From positions 128,788-192,787 of the forward strand of contig DASYUL010000049.1 of the NCBI GenBank assembly GCA_036001245.1: a stretch of 64,000 nucleotides of DNA, in the 5' to 3' direction. The translations under genes and the position numbers were made by a program. Source of the DNA: Gp7-AA6 sp036001245 (lineage in GTDB: Bacteria; Acidobacteriota; Thermoanaerobaculia; UBA5066; Gp7-AA6). Below the pieces are notes generated by a model, which saw only the letters and a list, made by a program, of their open reading frames with translations, ran no database searches and was not told the origin of the DNA. Shown piece after piece: positions 28,645-37,746 of the stretch (the stretch's first letter is position 1; every line of letters begins with the position of its first letter).

Positions 28645-28737
28645 GGGGTCAGGTCTTCACTGATCGCCGGACCTCTGACTATGGACAAATGCCGTTGCCG
28701 CTTTGTGAAGCAAAGTGGCAAGTGGAGACCTGACCCC
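28645..28737. repeat. GGGGTCA-type inverted repeat 1
   Basis: Arms GGGGTCAGGTCTTCACT (28645-28661) and AGTGGAGACCTGACCCC (28721-28737), 16 of 17 bp complementary, flank about 59 bp that are not conserved in the other copies. It lies between waaC and the DUF3108 gene. Confidence 0.8.
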
Positions 28738-28779
28738 GGACGGGAACGAATTGTCGGTCACCTTCGTTTTGTCGCCCGA

Positions 28780-29514
28780 TTGAAACCCGGACATCTCGTC
28801 GCGTCGGCGCTTCTCCTGGCGCTTTCCCTGGCCGGAGCCGCCTCCGCACAGGTGAAGCTCGATGCGCGGCCGGCCTTCGTCGGGGAAACGCTTCGCTTCG
28901 CAATGTCCGTGCTCGGCGCGTCGGGCGGCGATCTGACCCTTTCGGCGAAGGAGACCGAGCTCGACGGCAAGCCCGCCTACAAGTTCGAGCTGTCCGCGAT
29001 CTCGGGCGAGTTCCTCTCGAAGATCTTTCTCGTCCGCGACTACCTCGCCTCCTGGGTCGACCCGAAGACGTTCCGGTCGCTCCGCTTCGAAAAGCACACC
29101 GTCGAGGGCAAGCGAGTGCGAGACGACCTGATCGAGTTCGACTACGCGAAGAAGTTCGCGTATCGCGACGGCAAGCCGATCGCGATCGAGGAGAACACGC
29201 TCGACTCCCTCTCGTCGCTCTACTACATCCGGTTGCTCGACCTCGAGCGACGGGATCCGATTCCGCTGACCGTCGTCTCGCGCCATCTCTTTCCTCTCTC
29301 GGTCGTCGTGCTGGGACGCGAAACGGTGACGACTCCGGTCGGGACCTTCAAGACCATTCGGGTCGAGCCGCAGGGACCGGGGGGGCTGATCGGGAAGGGC
29401 AAGAGCCTGACTCTCTGGCTGACGGACGACGAAAGAAAAATGCCCGTTCAGATCAAATCGAAGTTGAAGGTGGGAACTCTCACGGGAAAGCTGAAGGCGG
29501 TCGAAAGACAGTAG
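28780..29514 (+). CDS. DUF3108 domain-containing periplasmic protein
   Basis: 244 residues from TTG 28780, which gives a clean signal peptide (LKPGHLVASALLLALSLAGAASAQ). An earlier in-frame ATG (28681) lies inside the palindromic repeat and is unlikely. The mature part (VKLDARPAFVGETLRFAMSVLGASGGDLTL...) is a DUF3108 beta protein; it ends in a segment about converting a reported value (WLTDDERKMPVQIKSKLKVG), typical of the family. Function unknown; it may act in the envelope. Confidence 0.85.
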   Translation: MKPGHLVASALLLALSLAGAASAQVKLDARPAFVGETLRFAMSVLGASGGDLTLSAKETELDGKPAYKFELSAISGEFLSKIFLVRDYLASWVDPKTFRSLRFEKHTVEGKRVRDDLIEFDYAKKFAYRDGKPIAIEENTLDSLSSLYYIRLLDLERRDPIPLTVVSRHLFPLSVVVLGRETVTTPVGTFKTIRVEPQGPGGLIGKGKSLTLWLTDDERKMPVQIKSKLKVGTLTGKLKAVERQ

Positions 29515-29516
29515 CT

Positions 29517-29580
29517 CTCCGCTGTCAGCTGTGTCAGCTCTCAGCTTTTGTGCGGCTCCGGCAGCTGAGAGCTGAGCGCT
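29517..29580. repeat. AGCTGAGAGCTGA-family repeat
   Basis: CTGTCAGCTGTGTCAGCTCTCAGC and, inverted, CAGCTGAGAGCTGAGCGC form an imperfect palindrome downstream of the DUF3108 gene. Confidence 0.6.
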
Positions 29581-29597
29581 TGTCTCTGTCCCTCCTT

Positions 29598-29626
29598 TTG
29601 ACAGAAAGCCCGCAAAGCCTTACCCT
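29598..29626 (+). promoter_or_regulatory. Sigma-70-type promoter of pilB
   Basis: TTGACA (29598-29603), a 17-nt spacer and TACCCT (29621-29626). The ATG follows 12 nt after the -10 box, so the leader is only a few bases. This is the best promoter seen in the window. Confidence 0.65.
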
Positions 29627-29638
29627 CTATCACTCTCC

Positions 29639-31471
29639 ATGGTCGTAAAACTGGGCGATCTCCTCGTCAAGGCGAAGCTCGTCACGCCCGAGCAGGTCGA
29701 CGCCGCGCTCAAGTCGCAGCGCGATGAGGGAGGCAAGTTCGGCGAGGCGCTGATCCGCCTGGGCGCCGTCTCGGAGAACGACGTCACCGAGACGCTCTCC
29801 CAGCAGTTCGGGGTCCCGTCGATCGACCTCGCCCATTTCGAAATCGACCCAACCGTGATCAAGACGGTTCCCGGCGAGGTCGCGCGCAAGTACGGCGTCC
29901 TCCCCGTCAACAAGACCGGCGCCACGCTGACGATTGCGATGTCGGACCCGACGAACGTCTTCGCGATGGACGACATCAAGTTCATGACCGGCTACAACGT
30001 CGAGCCGGTCGTCGCGTCCGAAGCTTCTCTGCGGCGGGCGATCGACAAGCACTACGGGACCCCGCGGTCGGTCGTCCTGAAGGAGCGGCCGAAGGGCGCG
30101 ACGACGGGGAGCGCGCCGGCCGACGGATCGATCGACGACCTCATGACCTCGGCGCTGACGATCGACGACATGGCGAGCGTCGGCCTCTCCGAGCTCAACA
30201 TGGACGAGATCACGGGTTTCGACACCGGCGAAGTCGACGTCGTCCGCGGTGAGGAGGGTCAGGAGATCGACCTGACCGACCTCGCCAAGTCTTCCGAGTC
30301 GGCGCCGATCATCAAGGTGTCGAACCTGATCCTGATCGAGGCGCTCAAGGCGGGCGCGTCCGACGTCCACGTCGAGCCGTACGAGAAGGAGTTCCGGGTG
30401 CGGTTCCGGGTCGACGGAATCCTCCACAACATCATGTCGCTGCCGATGAGGACCCGCGACCCGCTCATCTCGCGCTTGAAGATCATGGCGAAACTCGACA
30501 TTTCCGAGAAGCGCCTCCCACAGGACGGCCGGATCAAGATCCGCCTGCGCGTCGAGGAGCGCACGCGCGACCTCGACCTGCGCGTCTCGGTCGTTCCCAC
30601 GATTTTCGGCGAGAAGGTCGTCCTGCGGCTGCTCGACAAGTCGCGCCTTCAGCTCGACATGACGCAGCTCGGCTTCGACCAGGAACCGCTGCGCCGTTTC
30701 AAGGAGTCGATCGACAAGCCGTACGGGATCGTGCTCGTCACGGGTCCGACCGGCTCGGGCAAAACGAACACGCTCTATTCGGCGATCGCTCAGTTGAACG
30801 ATCCGACCGTCAACATCCTGACCGCCGAGGACCCGATCGAGTTCAACCTCGCGGGGATCAACCAGGTCCAGATGAAGGAGCAGATCGGTCTGACGTTCGC
30901 CTCCGCGATGCGGTCGTTCCTGCGCCAGGACCCCGACATCATCCTCGTCGGAGAGGTCCGCGATTTCGAGACCGCGGAGATCGCAGTCAAGGCCGCGCTG
31001 ACCGGCCACCTCGTGCTCTCGACGCTCCACACCAACGACGCGCCGTCGACCGTGAATCGCCTCATGAACATGGGAATCGAGCCGTTCCTGGTGGCGACGT
31101 CGATCAACTGCATTGCCGCGCAGCGGCTCGTGCGCAAGATCTGCAAGACGTGCTCCGAGGACGTGGACACCTCTCCCCAGATCCTGATCCAGGTCGGCTT
31201 CGCGCCCGACGAGGTCAAATCCCTGAAGGTCAAGCGCGGGCGCGGCTGTGACAAATGCAAGAACACCGGCTACAAGGGTCGAATCGGGCTCTTCGAAGTG
31301 CTCGCGTTCTCCGACGAGATCCGGGACATGATCCTGTCCGGCGCTTCGTCGATCGAGCTCAAGCGGCGCGCGGTCGAGGAGGGCATGGTGACGCTGCGAA
31401 CCGCCGGCCTCCAGAAGGTTCGCGACGGTACGACGACTCTGGAAGAGGTATTGAGAGAGACGGTTATCTAG
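29639..31471 (+). CDS. pilB: Type IV pilus extension ATPase
   Basis: 610 residues. N-terminal MshEN domain (about 1-150: KLGDLLVKAKLVTPEQVDAAL), an acidic linker, then the ATPase with Walker A at 369-376, AEDPIEFNLAGINQ, STLHTNDAPSTV and a tetracysteine motif (CKTC...CDKC). It drives pilin polymerisation. It leads the pilB-pilT-pilC-pilS-pilR cluster and is distinct from the shorter GspE at 15741-17369. Confidence 0.95.
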   Translation: MVVKLGDLLVKAKLVTPEQVDAALKSQRDEGGKFGEALIRLGAVSENDVTETLSQQFGVPSIDLAHFEIDPTVIKTVPGEVARKYGVLPVNKTGATLTIAMSDPTNVFAMDDIKFMTGYNVEPVVASEASLRRAIDKHYGTPRSVVLKERPKGATTGSAPADGSIDDLMTSALTIDDMASVGLSELNMDEITGFDTGEVDVVRGEEGQEIDLTDLAKSSESAPIIKVSNLILIEALKAGASDVHVEPYEKEFRVRFRVDGILHNIMSLPMRTRDPLISRLKIMAKLDISEKRLPQDGRIKIRLRVEERTRDLDLRVSVVPTIFGEKVVLRLLDKSRLQLDMTQLGFDQEPLRRFKESIDKPYGIVLVTGPTGSGKTNTLYSAIAQLNDPTVNILTAEDPIEFNLAGINQVQMKEQIGLTFASAMRSFLRQDPDIILVGEVRDFETAEIAVKAALTGHLVLSTLHTNDAPSTVNRLMNMGIEPFLVATSINCIAAQRLVRKICKTCSEDVDTSPQILIQVGFAPDEVKSLKVKRGRGCDKCKNTGYKGRIGLFEVLAFSDEIRDMILSGASSIELKRRAVEEGMVTLRTAGLQKVRDGTTTLEEVLRETVI

Positions 31472-31472
31472 G

Positions 31473-31558
31473 GAAGCTCTCAGCTTTCGGCAGTCGGCTC
31501 TCAGCTTGCCAAGGCCTCGGCCAAAGCTGATAGCCGACCGGTGATCGCTGATAGCCAC
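31473..31558. repeat. AGCTGAGAGC-family repeat
   Basis: Units such as AGCTCTCAGCTTTCGGCAG and CTGATAGCCGACC / CTGATAGCCACC lie between pilB and pilT, with CTTGCCAAGGCCTCGGCC nested. The remaining gap to pilT holds TAAACT (31603-31608), a possible -10 box. Confidence 0.55.
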
Positions 31559-31652
31559 CCGGGGAAGGCGGCCGGAGCCTTTCCTTTCGCGCGGGCGGGG
31601 CTTAAACTACTCACCCAGTTCTCGACAACTTCTTTACGAGGGCCGTCAAAAA

Positions 31653-32774
31653 ATGGCAGGGGACGCGACTCTTCACCAGCTCCTGAAACAGATGGTGGAA
31701 ATGGGGGCATCCGACCTCCATCTGACCACTAATTCCCCGCCGATGGTCCGGCTGGACGGACGGCTGCTGCCGCTGCCGTATCCGCCGCTGACCGTGGCCG
31801 AGACCAAGCAGATCGCTTACTCGGTCCTGACCGACACCCAGAAGCACCGATTCGAGGAGAACCTCGAGCTCGACTTCTCGTTCGGCGTGAAGGGGCTCGC
31901 GCGGTTCCGGGCGAACAACTTCCAGCAGCGCGGCGCGGTCGGCGGCGTCTACCGCCAGATCCCGTACCAGATCCTCGGCTTCCGAGAGCTCGGCCTGCCG
32001 CCGGTCGTCGAGCTTCTCTGCGAGAAGCCTCGAGGGCTCATCCTCGTGACCGGTCCGACGGGATCGGGCAAGACCACGACTCAGGCGGCGATGATCGACA
32101 AGATCAACCGCGAAAAGCAGCTCCACATCGTGACGATCGAGGACCCGATCGAGTTCCTGCACACCCATAAGAAATGCGTCGTCAACCAGCGCGAGCTCCA
32201 CGCGGACACCCACTCGTTCCCGAACGCCCTCCGATCGGTTCTTCGCGAAGACCCGGACGTGGTGCTGATCGGCGAAATGCGCGACCTGGAGACGATCGAG
32301 TCGGCGCTCCGCATCGCGGAAACGGGCCACCTGACGCTCGCCACCCTGCACACGAACAGCGCCTCGTCCTCGATCAACCGCATCATCGACGTGTTCCCTG
32401 CTCACCAGCAGACGCAGATCCGGACGCAGCTCTCGTTCGTCCTCGAAGGCATTCTCTGCCAGGCGCTCCTCGAGCGCGCGAGCGGCAAGGGCCGGGTCAT
32501 GGCGATGGAAATCCTCGTCCCCAACGCGGCGATCCGCAACCTGATCCGCGAGGACAAGATCCACCAGGTCTACTCGATGATGCAGGCCGGACAGTCCAAG
32601 TTCGGAATGCAGACGTTCAACCAGTCTCTGGCGACGCTGTATCACCGAAAGCTCATCACTCTCGAGACGGCGCTCTTGCGCTCCTCGAGCCCCGACGAGC
32701 TCCAGGAGCTCATCAATCGCGGCGCAGGGGTGAACGTTCCGACCGCGGCCGCGTCCGCCGGAAAGAGAGTCTGA
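31653..32774 (+). CDS. pilT: Type IV pilus retraction ATPase
   Basis: 373 residues. Walker A at 134-141, IEDPIEFLH, ATLHTNSASSSINRIID and the PilT hallmark AIRNLIRE near 290. Lacks the MshEN domain. It depolymerises the pilus, powering twitching motility and DNA uptake. pilC begins 1 nt after its stop. Confidence 0.96.
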   Translation: MAGDATLHQLLKQMVEMGASDLHLTTNSPPMVRLDGRLLPLPYPPLTVAETKQIAYSVLTDTQKHRFEENLELDFSFGVKGLARFRANNFQQRGAVGGVYRQIPYQILGFRELGLPPVVELLCEKPRGLILVTGPTGSGKTTTQAAMIDKINREKQLHIVTIEDPIEFLHTHKKCVVNQRELHADTHSFPNALRSVLREDPDVVLIGEMRDLETIESALRIAETGHLTLATLHTNSASSSINRIIDVFPAHQQTQIRTQLSFVLEGILCQALLERASGKGRVMAMEILVPNAAIRNLIREDKIHQVYSMMQAGQSKFGMQTFNQSLATLYHRKLITLETALLRSSSPDELQELINRGAGVNVPTAAASAGKRV

Positions 32775-32775
32775 C

Positions 32776-33978
32776 ATGCCGAGCTATGCCTGGAAGGGGC
32801 GCAACCGCGCCGGAATGGTTCAGGAAGGCGCGATGGTCGCCGAGTCGAAGGAGCTCGCGCTCGCTCAGCTCCGCCGCCAGAACATCGTCGTCACCGGAAT
32901 CCGGGAGCGCGGCAAGGAGATCTCGCTCTCGAAGGTCGGGCGGAAGGTGCCGCCGAAGACGCTGGCGGTCTTCACGCGGCAGTTCTCGGTCATGATCGAC
33001 GCGGGTCTCCCGCTCGTCCAGTGCCTGGAGATTCTCGCGCTTCAGCAGGAGCACAAGAACTTCCAGAAGATCCTGTTGCAGGTGCGGCAGGACGTCGAAG
33101 CCGGCTCGACGCTCGCCGACGCGATGCGGCGCCACCCGAAAGCGTTCGACACCCTCTACGTGAACATGATCGCGGCCGGAGAGGCGGGCGGTATCCTCGA
33201 CACCATCCTCCAGCGCCTCTCGGTCTACATCGAGAAGGCGGTCAAGCTCCGCTCCCAGGTGCGCTCCGCGCTCATCTACCCGGTGGCCGTCATCGTGATC
33301 GCCGCGATCGTCGTCGCCGTGATTCTGTTGAAGGTCATCCCGACGTTCGCCGCCCTCTTCACCAGCCTCGGCGCCGAGCTGCCCTTCCCGACGCGAGTCG
33401 TCATCGCGTCCTCGAACTTCCTGGCGCGTTACTTCATCTTTTTCGTCGTCGGGATCGGGGTTTTCGCGTACGCAATCCGCCGCTACTACCGCACGTATCG
33501 CGGCCGGCGGGTGATCGACGGGTTCCTGCTGAAGTTGCCGATCCTCGGGATGATTCTCCGCAAGATCGCCGTTGCGCGCTTCTGCCGCACGCTCGCGACT
33601 CTCACGTCGTCGGGCGTGCCGATCCTCGAAAGCCTGGACATCACGGCGCGGACCGCGGGAAACGCGATCGTCGAAGACGCGGTCCTGGAGACCCGCAAGA
33701 GCGTCGAGGGGGGCAAGACGATCGTCGAGCCGCTCAAAGACTCCAACGTGTTTCCGAACATGGTCGTCCAGATGATCGGCGTCGGCGAACAAACCGGCGC
33801 GCTCGACGCCATGTTGAACAAGATCGCGGACTTCTACGAAGACGAGGTGGACGCCGCGGTTCAGGGCCTCGTCAAGCTGATGGAGCCCGTGATGATCTTC
33901 ATACTCGGCATCATCATCGGAGGAATCGTCATCGCGATGTACCTCCCGATGTTCACGCTGATCAACAAGATCGGGTAG
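32776..33978 (+). CDS. pilC: Type IV pilus inner-membrane platform protein
   Basis: 400 residues, two GspF domains (FTRQFSVMIDAGLPLVQCLEIL and FCRTLATLTSSGVPILESLDI) and three membrane helices, including ALIYPVAVIVIAAIVVAVILL. It is the assembly platform for PilB and PilT. Second GspF-family protein of the window, encoded with the pilus ATPases. Confidence 0.95.
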   Translation: MPSYAWKGRNRAGMVQEGAMVAESKELALAQLRRQNIVVTGIRERGKEISLSKVGRKVPPKTLAVFTRQFSVMIDAGLPLVQCLEILALQQEHKNFQKILLQVRQDVEAGSTLADAMRRHPKAFDTLYVNMIAAGEAGGILDTILQRLSVYIEKAVKLRSQVRSALIYPVAVIVIAAIVVAVILLKVIPTFAALFTSLGAELPFPTRVVIASSNFLARYFIFFVVGIGVFAYAIRRYYRTYRGRRVIDGFLLKLPILGMILRKIAVARFCRTLATLTSSGVPILESLDITARTAGNAIVEDAVLETRKSVEGGKTIVEPLKDSNVFPNMVVQMIGVGEQTGALDAMLNKIADFYEDEVDAAVQGLVKLMEPVMIFILGIIIGGIVIAMYLPMFTLINKIG

Positions 33979-33991
33979 CGGAGGAAGAAAC

Positions 33992-35704
33992 ACGGACTCC
34001 GGCCGCGCGCGTTTTCTCGTTCCGGTAGTCCCGAACGCGGCCGACTCGCTCCGGCGCTCGATCGGGTGGCTTTCGGCCGCCCGTGTGATCGTCCTCGCGC
34101 TCATCCTGCTCTCCGCGGTGCTCGTCCAGGCGGGCTCGGGCTCCGCCGCGGAAATCTCGTTTCTCTACCGGGTTCTCGGAGTGGCCGTGCTGCTGTCGGC
34201 GCTGCACTGGACCGCGGGGCGACTCTTGAGCCCGGTGCTCGACGCCTGGATCCAGGTCCTGGGTGACCTCGGCCTCGTCACCCTGCTCGTGTATTCCACC
34301 GGCGGCCCCGACTCGGTCTTCACGTTCCTCTATCTCGTCGTCATCGGCACCGCGGGTTTCCTCCTCTACCGGGTCGGCGCACTCGTGACGGCTTCGATGG
34401 CGTCGATCCTCTACGGCACCATGGTGGAGCTCGTCGCGTTCGGAGCCGTCCCCGTTCCTCCGTTCGCGTCGCTTTCCGAGTGGAGTGGACCGCGGGTCCG
34501 CTACAACCTCGCGATTACCGTCGTCGGATTCTTCGGGGTCGGCTTCATGATCGCGTACCTCTCCGAGAAGCTCCACAACGCACGCGAGGAGCTCGCGCGG
34601 CGCCAGAAGGCTCTCGCGAAGCTGCAGCACCTGTACGCCAACGTCATCGCCTCAATGTCGTCGGGACTTCTGACGACGGACTCGCGACAACGGGTCACGT
34701 TCCTGAATTCTCCGGGCGGCGAGATGCTCGGGCTCGACCCGGCCGGAATCGCGGGCCGGTCTCTCGCGGAGCTCGATCTGCCGTTTCCGTGCGACTGGGA
34801 GAGCATCCGCACGCGCGCCCGCGGCCGCCAACCATACCGGGCGGAAACGGAATTCGACCGCGCCGGGCTCCTTCGCATCCTCGGCTATTCGCTGCGCGTC
34901 CTGGAAGGCCCCGAAGGCGACGAGGGGACACTCATCCTCTTCCAGGACCTGACGGACGTGAAGAAGCTCGAGCGCCGGGCGCGCTTCAACGAACAGCTCG
35001 CGGCGGTCGGCGAGCTCGCCGCCGGGATCGCGCACGAGATCCGCAATCCCCTCGCGTCGATTTCCGGCTCGGTGCAGGTGCTCTCGAACGAGCTGTCGGT
35101 CGGATCGACCGAGCGGCGGTTGATGGAGATCATCGTCTCGGAGTCGAACCGGCTCTCGGGGATCCTCGAGGAGTTTCTCCGGTTCGTGCGCCCGCAGGAG
35201 CGGCGGGTTGCGTCGTTCGACGTTGCCACGACGATCTCCGAAGTAATGGAGATCTTCCGGCTGTCGGACGAGGTTTCCGACGCCCATGGGATCGAGCTCG
35301 ACGTGTTCCCGGGCTCTTCCACGCTTTCCGGGGACCGCGACCAGATCCGGCAGATCATCTACAACGTCGCGAAGAACGCGGTTCGAGCCATGGATGCGGG
35401 CGGCAGGCTGACGATCTCCGGCCGCGAGGAACACGGCTGGTACGTGATCCGCTTCGCCGACACCGGCCGCGGGATGAGCCCGGACGAGCTCGCGCGGCTC
35501 TTCACTCCGTTCTCGACCGCTTTCGACGGCGGCACCGGGCTCGGCATGGCCATCGTTCGGAGGATCGTCGAAGACCACGGCGGCACGATCGACGTCGAAT
35601 CCCGCGCGGGCGAAGGGACGACCGTCACGATTCACCTGCCGCGCGACGCTCGCGCGCAACCAGCCGCGGAACCTGCGGCTGTTTCGATGGGGGTAGCCGG
35701 ATGA
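33992..35704 (+). CDS. pilS: PilS-like membrane sensor histidine kinase (possible ACG start)
   Basis: N-terminal multi-helix membrane region, a PAS domain (about 200-290), HisKA with phospho-accepting His in GIAHEIRNPLAS and HATPase with DTGRGMSP and GTGLGMAI. It partners the coupled response regulator. The first conventional start, GTG 34085, would cut into the first helix and has no ribosome site. The frame is open upstream, and ACG 33992 lies 7 nt after GGAGG (33980-33984), restoring the N-terminal SLRRSIGWLSAARV seen in the family. The start is uncertain; the GTG-started form has 539 residues. Confidence 0.85.
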   Translation, partial: TDSGRARFLVPVVPNAADSLRRSIGWLSAARVIVLALILLSAVLVQAGSGSAAEISFLYRVLGVAVLLSALHWTAGRLLSPVLDAWIQVLGDLGLVTLLVYSTGGPDSVFTFLYLVVIGTAGFLLYRVGALVTASMASILYGTMVELVAFGAVPVPPFASLSEWSGPRVRYNLAITVVGFFGVGFMIAYLSEKLHNAREELARRQKALAKLQHLYANVIASMSSGLLTTDSRQRVTFLNSPGGEMLGLDPAGIAGRSLAELDLPFPCDWESIRTRARGRQPYRAETEFDRAGLLRILGYSLRVLEGPEGDEGTLILFQDLTDVKKLERRARFNEQLAAVGELAAGIAHEIRNPLASISGSVQVLSNELSVGSTERRLMEIIVSESNRLSGILEEFLRFVRPQERRVASFDVATTISEVMEIFRLSDEVSDAHGIELDVFPGSSTLSGDRDQIRQIIYNVAKNAVRAMDAGGRLTISGREEHGWYVIRFADTGRGMSPDELARLFTPFSTAFDGGTGLGMAIVRRIVEDHGGTIDVESRAGEGTTVTIHLPRDARAQPAAEPAAVSMGVAG

Positions 35705-37143
35705 GCCGACAGCGTCTCTTGATCGTGGACGACGAAGCCTCGATCCGCGACATGCTCGCTTTCTTTTTCCACAAGCGTGGCTTCGAGGTTCTGACCGCGT
35801 CGAACTTCACGGAGGGACAGGCGTCCGCCTTGCGGTCGACTCCGGACCTCGTTCTCTCCGACATCAAGATGCCGGACGGAAACGGTCTCGATCTGCTGCG
35901 GAAGATCAAGGCCGACTCGCCCAAGACCCCGGTCATCATGATCACGGCCCACACGTCCACACCGGACGCGATCGAGGCGATGAAGGCCGGCGCCGTGGAC
36001 TACATCGCCAAGCCATTCAACATCGAAGAGCTCGGGCTGATCGTCGACCGTGCGCTCGGCGAAAAACAGCTGCGCGACGAGAACGTCTATCTGAAGCAGG
36101 AGCTCGCCGCGAAGTACACGTTCGCGAACATCATCGGCAAAGGCTCGAGGATGCAGGAGATCTTCCGCACGATCGACCGGATCGCGAAAGTGTCCTCGAC
36201 AGTGCTCCTGACCGGCGAGAGCGGGACCGGCAAGGAGCTGATCGCGCGTGCGATTCACTACAGGTCGGTCCGAAAGGACCGGAAGTTCGTCTCGATCAAC
36301 TGTGGCGCGCTTCCCGAGCCGCTGCTCGAGTCCGAGCTCTTCGGGCACGAGCGAGGATCGTTCACCGGAGCGATCAAGGACAAGAGAGGCCTCTTCACGG
36401 AAGCGGACAACGGGACACTCTTCCTGGATGAGATCTCCGAAACGACCGTGACGATGCAGGTGAAGCTCCTGCGCGCCATCCAGGAGAAGGTCATCCGCAA
36501 GGTCGGGGGCAACGACGAAATCAGCGTCGACGTCCGGATCATCGCCGCAACGAACAAGGACCTGACCGATCTCGTCGCGACGGGAAGGTTCCGGGAGGAT
36601 CTCTTCTACCGGATTAACGTCATCCCGATCGCGCTGCCGCCAATGCGCGCGCGCCTCGAGGACATCGCGCCTTTGACGCAGCACTTCATCGGAAAGATCT
36701 GCAAGGAGCAGAAGATCCCGGAAAAGAAGATCTCGACGGAAGCGATGCGGCTCCTCGAGGCCTATCCGTGGCCGGGCAACGTCCGCGAGCTCGAGAACAG
36801 CCTCGAGCGAACCGTCGCCTTGGAGCCCGGCCCCGTGATCACCGTTTCGAGCCTGCCGGAAGCAATCGCGCTCGGCGTGAAGACGCGCGTGCCGGACTTC
36901 GAGAGCCTTCCCCAGGAGGGCATCAACCTCGAGAGCTATCTCGAGGCGGTCGGCAAGCGGCTGATGCGCGAGGCCCTCGACCGGTGCGACGGAGTCCAGA
37001 CGAAGGCTGCGGAGCTCCTCCACATGTCGTTCCGCTCCTTCCGCTACTACGCGAAGAAGTACAGCCTCGTCCGCCGCGACGAGGTTTACGAGGCCGACGG
37101 AGACATCGAAGAACCGCCGCCGGCGGAGGCCGAGGGCGCTTAA
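35701..37143 (+). CDS. pilR: PilR-like sigma-54-dependent response regulator
   Basis: ATG 35701 overlaps the pilS stop (ATGA). 480 residues: receiver with phospho-acceptor D54 (DIKMPDG), AAA+ domain with GESGTGKE (about 170), ESELFGHERGSFTGA (Ser replaces Ala in the GAFTGA loop that contacts sigma-54), VRIIAATN, and a Fis-type HTH at the C-terminus (QTKAAELLHMSFRSFRYY). With PilS it should activate pilin transcription from sigma-54 promoters. Confidence 0.95.
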   Translation: MSRQRLLIVDDEASIRDMLAFFFHKRGFEVLTASNFTEGQASALRSTPDLVLSDIKMPDGNGLDLLRKIKADSPKTPVIMITAHTSTPDAIEAMKAGAVDYIAKPFNIEELGLIVDRALGEKQLRDENVYLKQELAAKYTFANIIGKGSRMQEIFRTIDRIAKVSSTVLLTGESGTGKELIARAIHYRSVRKDRKFVSINCGALPEPLLESELFGHERGSFTGAIKDKRGLFTEADNGTLFLDEISETTVTMQVKLLRAIQEKVIRKVGGNDEISVDVRIIAATNKDLTDLVATGRFREDLFYRINVIPIALPPMRARLEDIAPLTQHFIGKICKEQKIPEKKISTEAMRLLEAYPWPGNVRELENSLERTVALEPGPVITVSSLPEAIALGVKTRVPDFESLPQEGINLESYLEAVGKRLMREALDRCDGVQTKAAELLHMSFRSFRYYAKKYSLVRRDEVYEADGDIEEPPPAEAEGA

Positions 37144-37147
37144 TCGG

Positions 37148-37660
37148 GTGTCGGGGGTCGGGGGTCAGGGGTCAGGGACGATCCCCTTCTTTCTGACGAT
37201 CCTTCTCGCTTTGAGCTCCGCCTGCGGCGGCGCGGCGAAGAGCTCGCCCACGCCTCCTCCGACTGCGACGTCCACCGCGGTGACGGGGCCGCGCGCGGTC
37301 CTACCGTCGGGCGCCGTGTACTCGATCGAGATCGCGCGCACGCCCGAAGATCAGGCGCAGGGCCTGATGTTCCGCGAGAGCCTTCCGGCGAGGAGCGGAA
37401 TGCTCTTTCTCTTCACCGACGCCGGACCCCACAAGTTCTGGATGAAGAACACGATGATCCCACTCGACATGATCTGGATGGACGCCGAAGGGCGGGTCCT
37501 CTTCGTCTCCGCCGACACGCCGCCGTGCAAGGCGGACCCGTGCCCGAACTACGGCCCGGACGTGCCGGCCGCGAGCGTGCTCGAGATCGCCGGTGGGATG
37601 GCAGCGAAGGAGAAGGTGACCGTCGGATCGCGGATCCGATTCGAAGAAGTCCGGAAGTAG
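37148..37660 (+). CDS. DUF192 lipoprotein
   Basis: 170 residues. Hydrophobic signal ending in a lipobox-like ALSSAC, a Pro/Thr-rich linker, then a complete DUF192 domain: ARTPEDQAQGLMFRESLP, FWMKNTMIPLDMIWMD, and a Cys pair in PPCKADPCPNYGP. Exported, probably membrane-anchored; the domain's biochemical role is unknown. The GTG start lies in a GGGGTCGGGGGTCAGGGGTCA repeat-like stretch, so the first residues are uncertain. Confidence 0.85.
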   Translation: MSGVGGQGSGTIPFFLTILLALSSACGGAAKSSPTPPPTATSTAVTGPRAVLPSGAVYSIEIARTPEDQAQGLMFRESLPARSGMLFLFTDAGPHKFWMKNTMIPLDMIWMDAEGRVLFVSADTPPCKADPCPNYGPDVPAASVLEIAGGMAAKEKVTVGSRIRFEEVRK

Positions 37661-37662
37661 AC

Positions 37663-37740
37663 GGTCATCCCGAGCGAAGCGAGGGATCTCTTCCTCGAAA
37701 GGAGAGAGATTCCTCGTCGCTTCGCTCCTCGGAATGACAG
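37663..37740. repeat. GTCAT(T/C)CCGAG palindromic element
   Basis: Imperfect inverted repeat: GTCATCCCGAGCGAAGCGAG at the left and CGCTTCGCTCCTCGGAATGAC at the right. It resembles a widespread bacterial palindromic element. It sits between convergent genes and could fold as a bidirectional terminator. A 16-nt match (CCCGAGCGAAGCGAGG) recurs at 54445-54460. Confidence 0.75.
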
Positions 37741-37746
37741 GGCGTC

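Noticed and set aside
28681..28779. ATG start of the DUF3108 protein within the palindrome
   Set aside because: It would place about 33 polar repeat-derived residues before a clean signal peptide that begins at TTG 28780.
29630..31558. Minus-strand 642-codon open frame
   Set aside because: Antisense of pilB, which has all ATPase motifs; the shadow has none.
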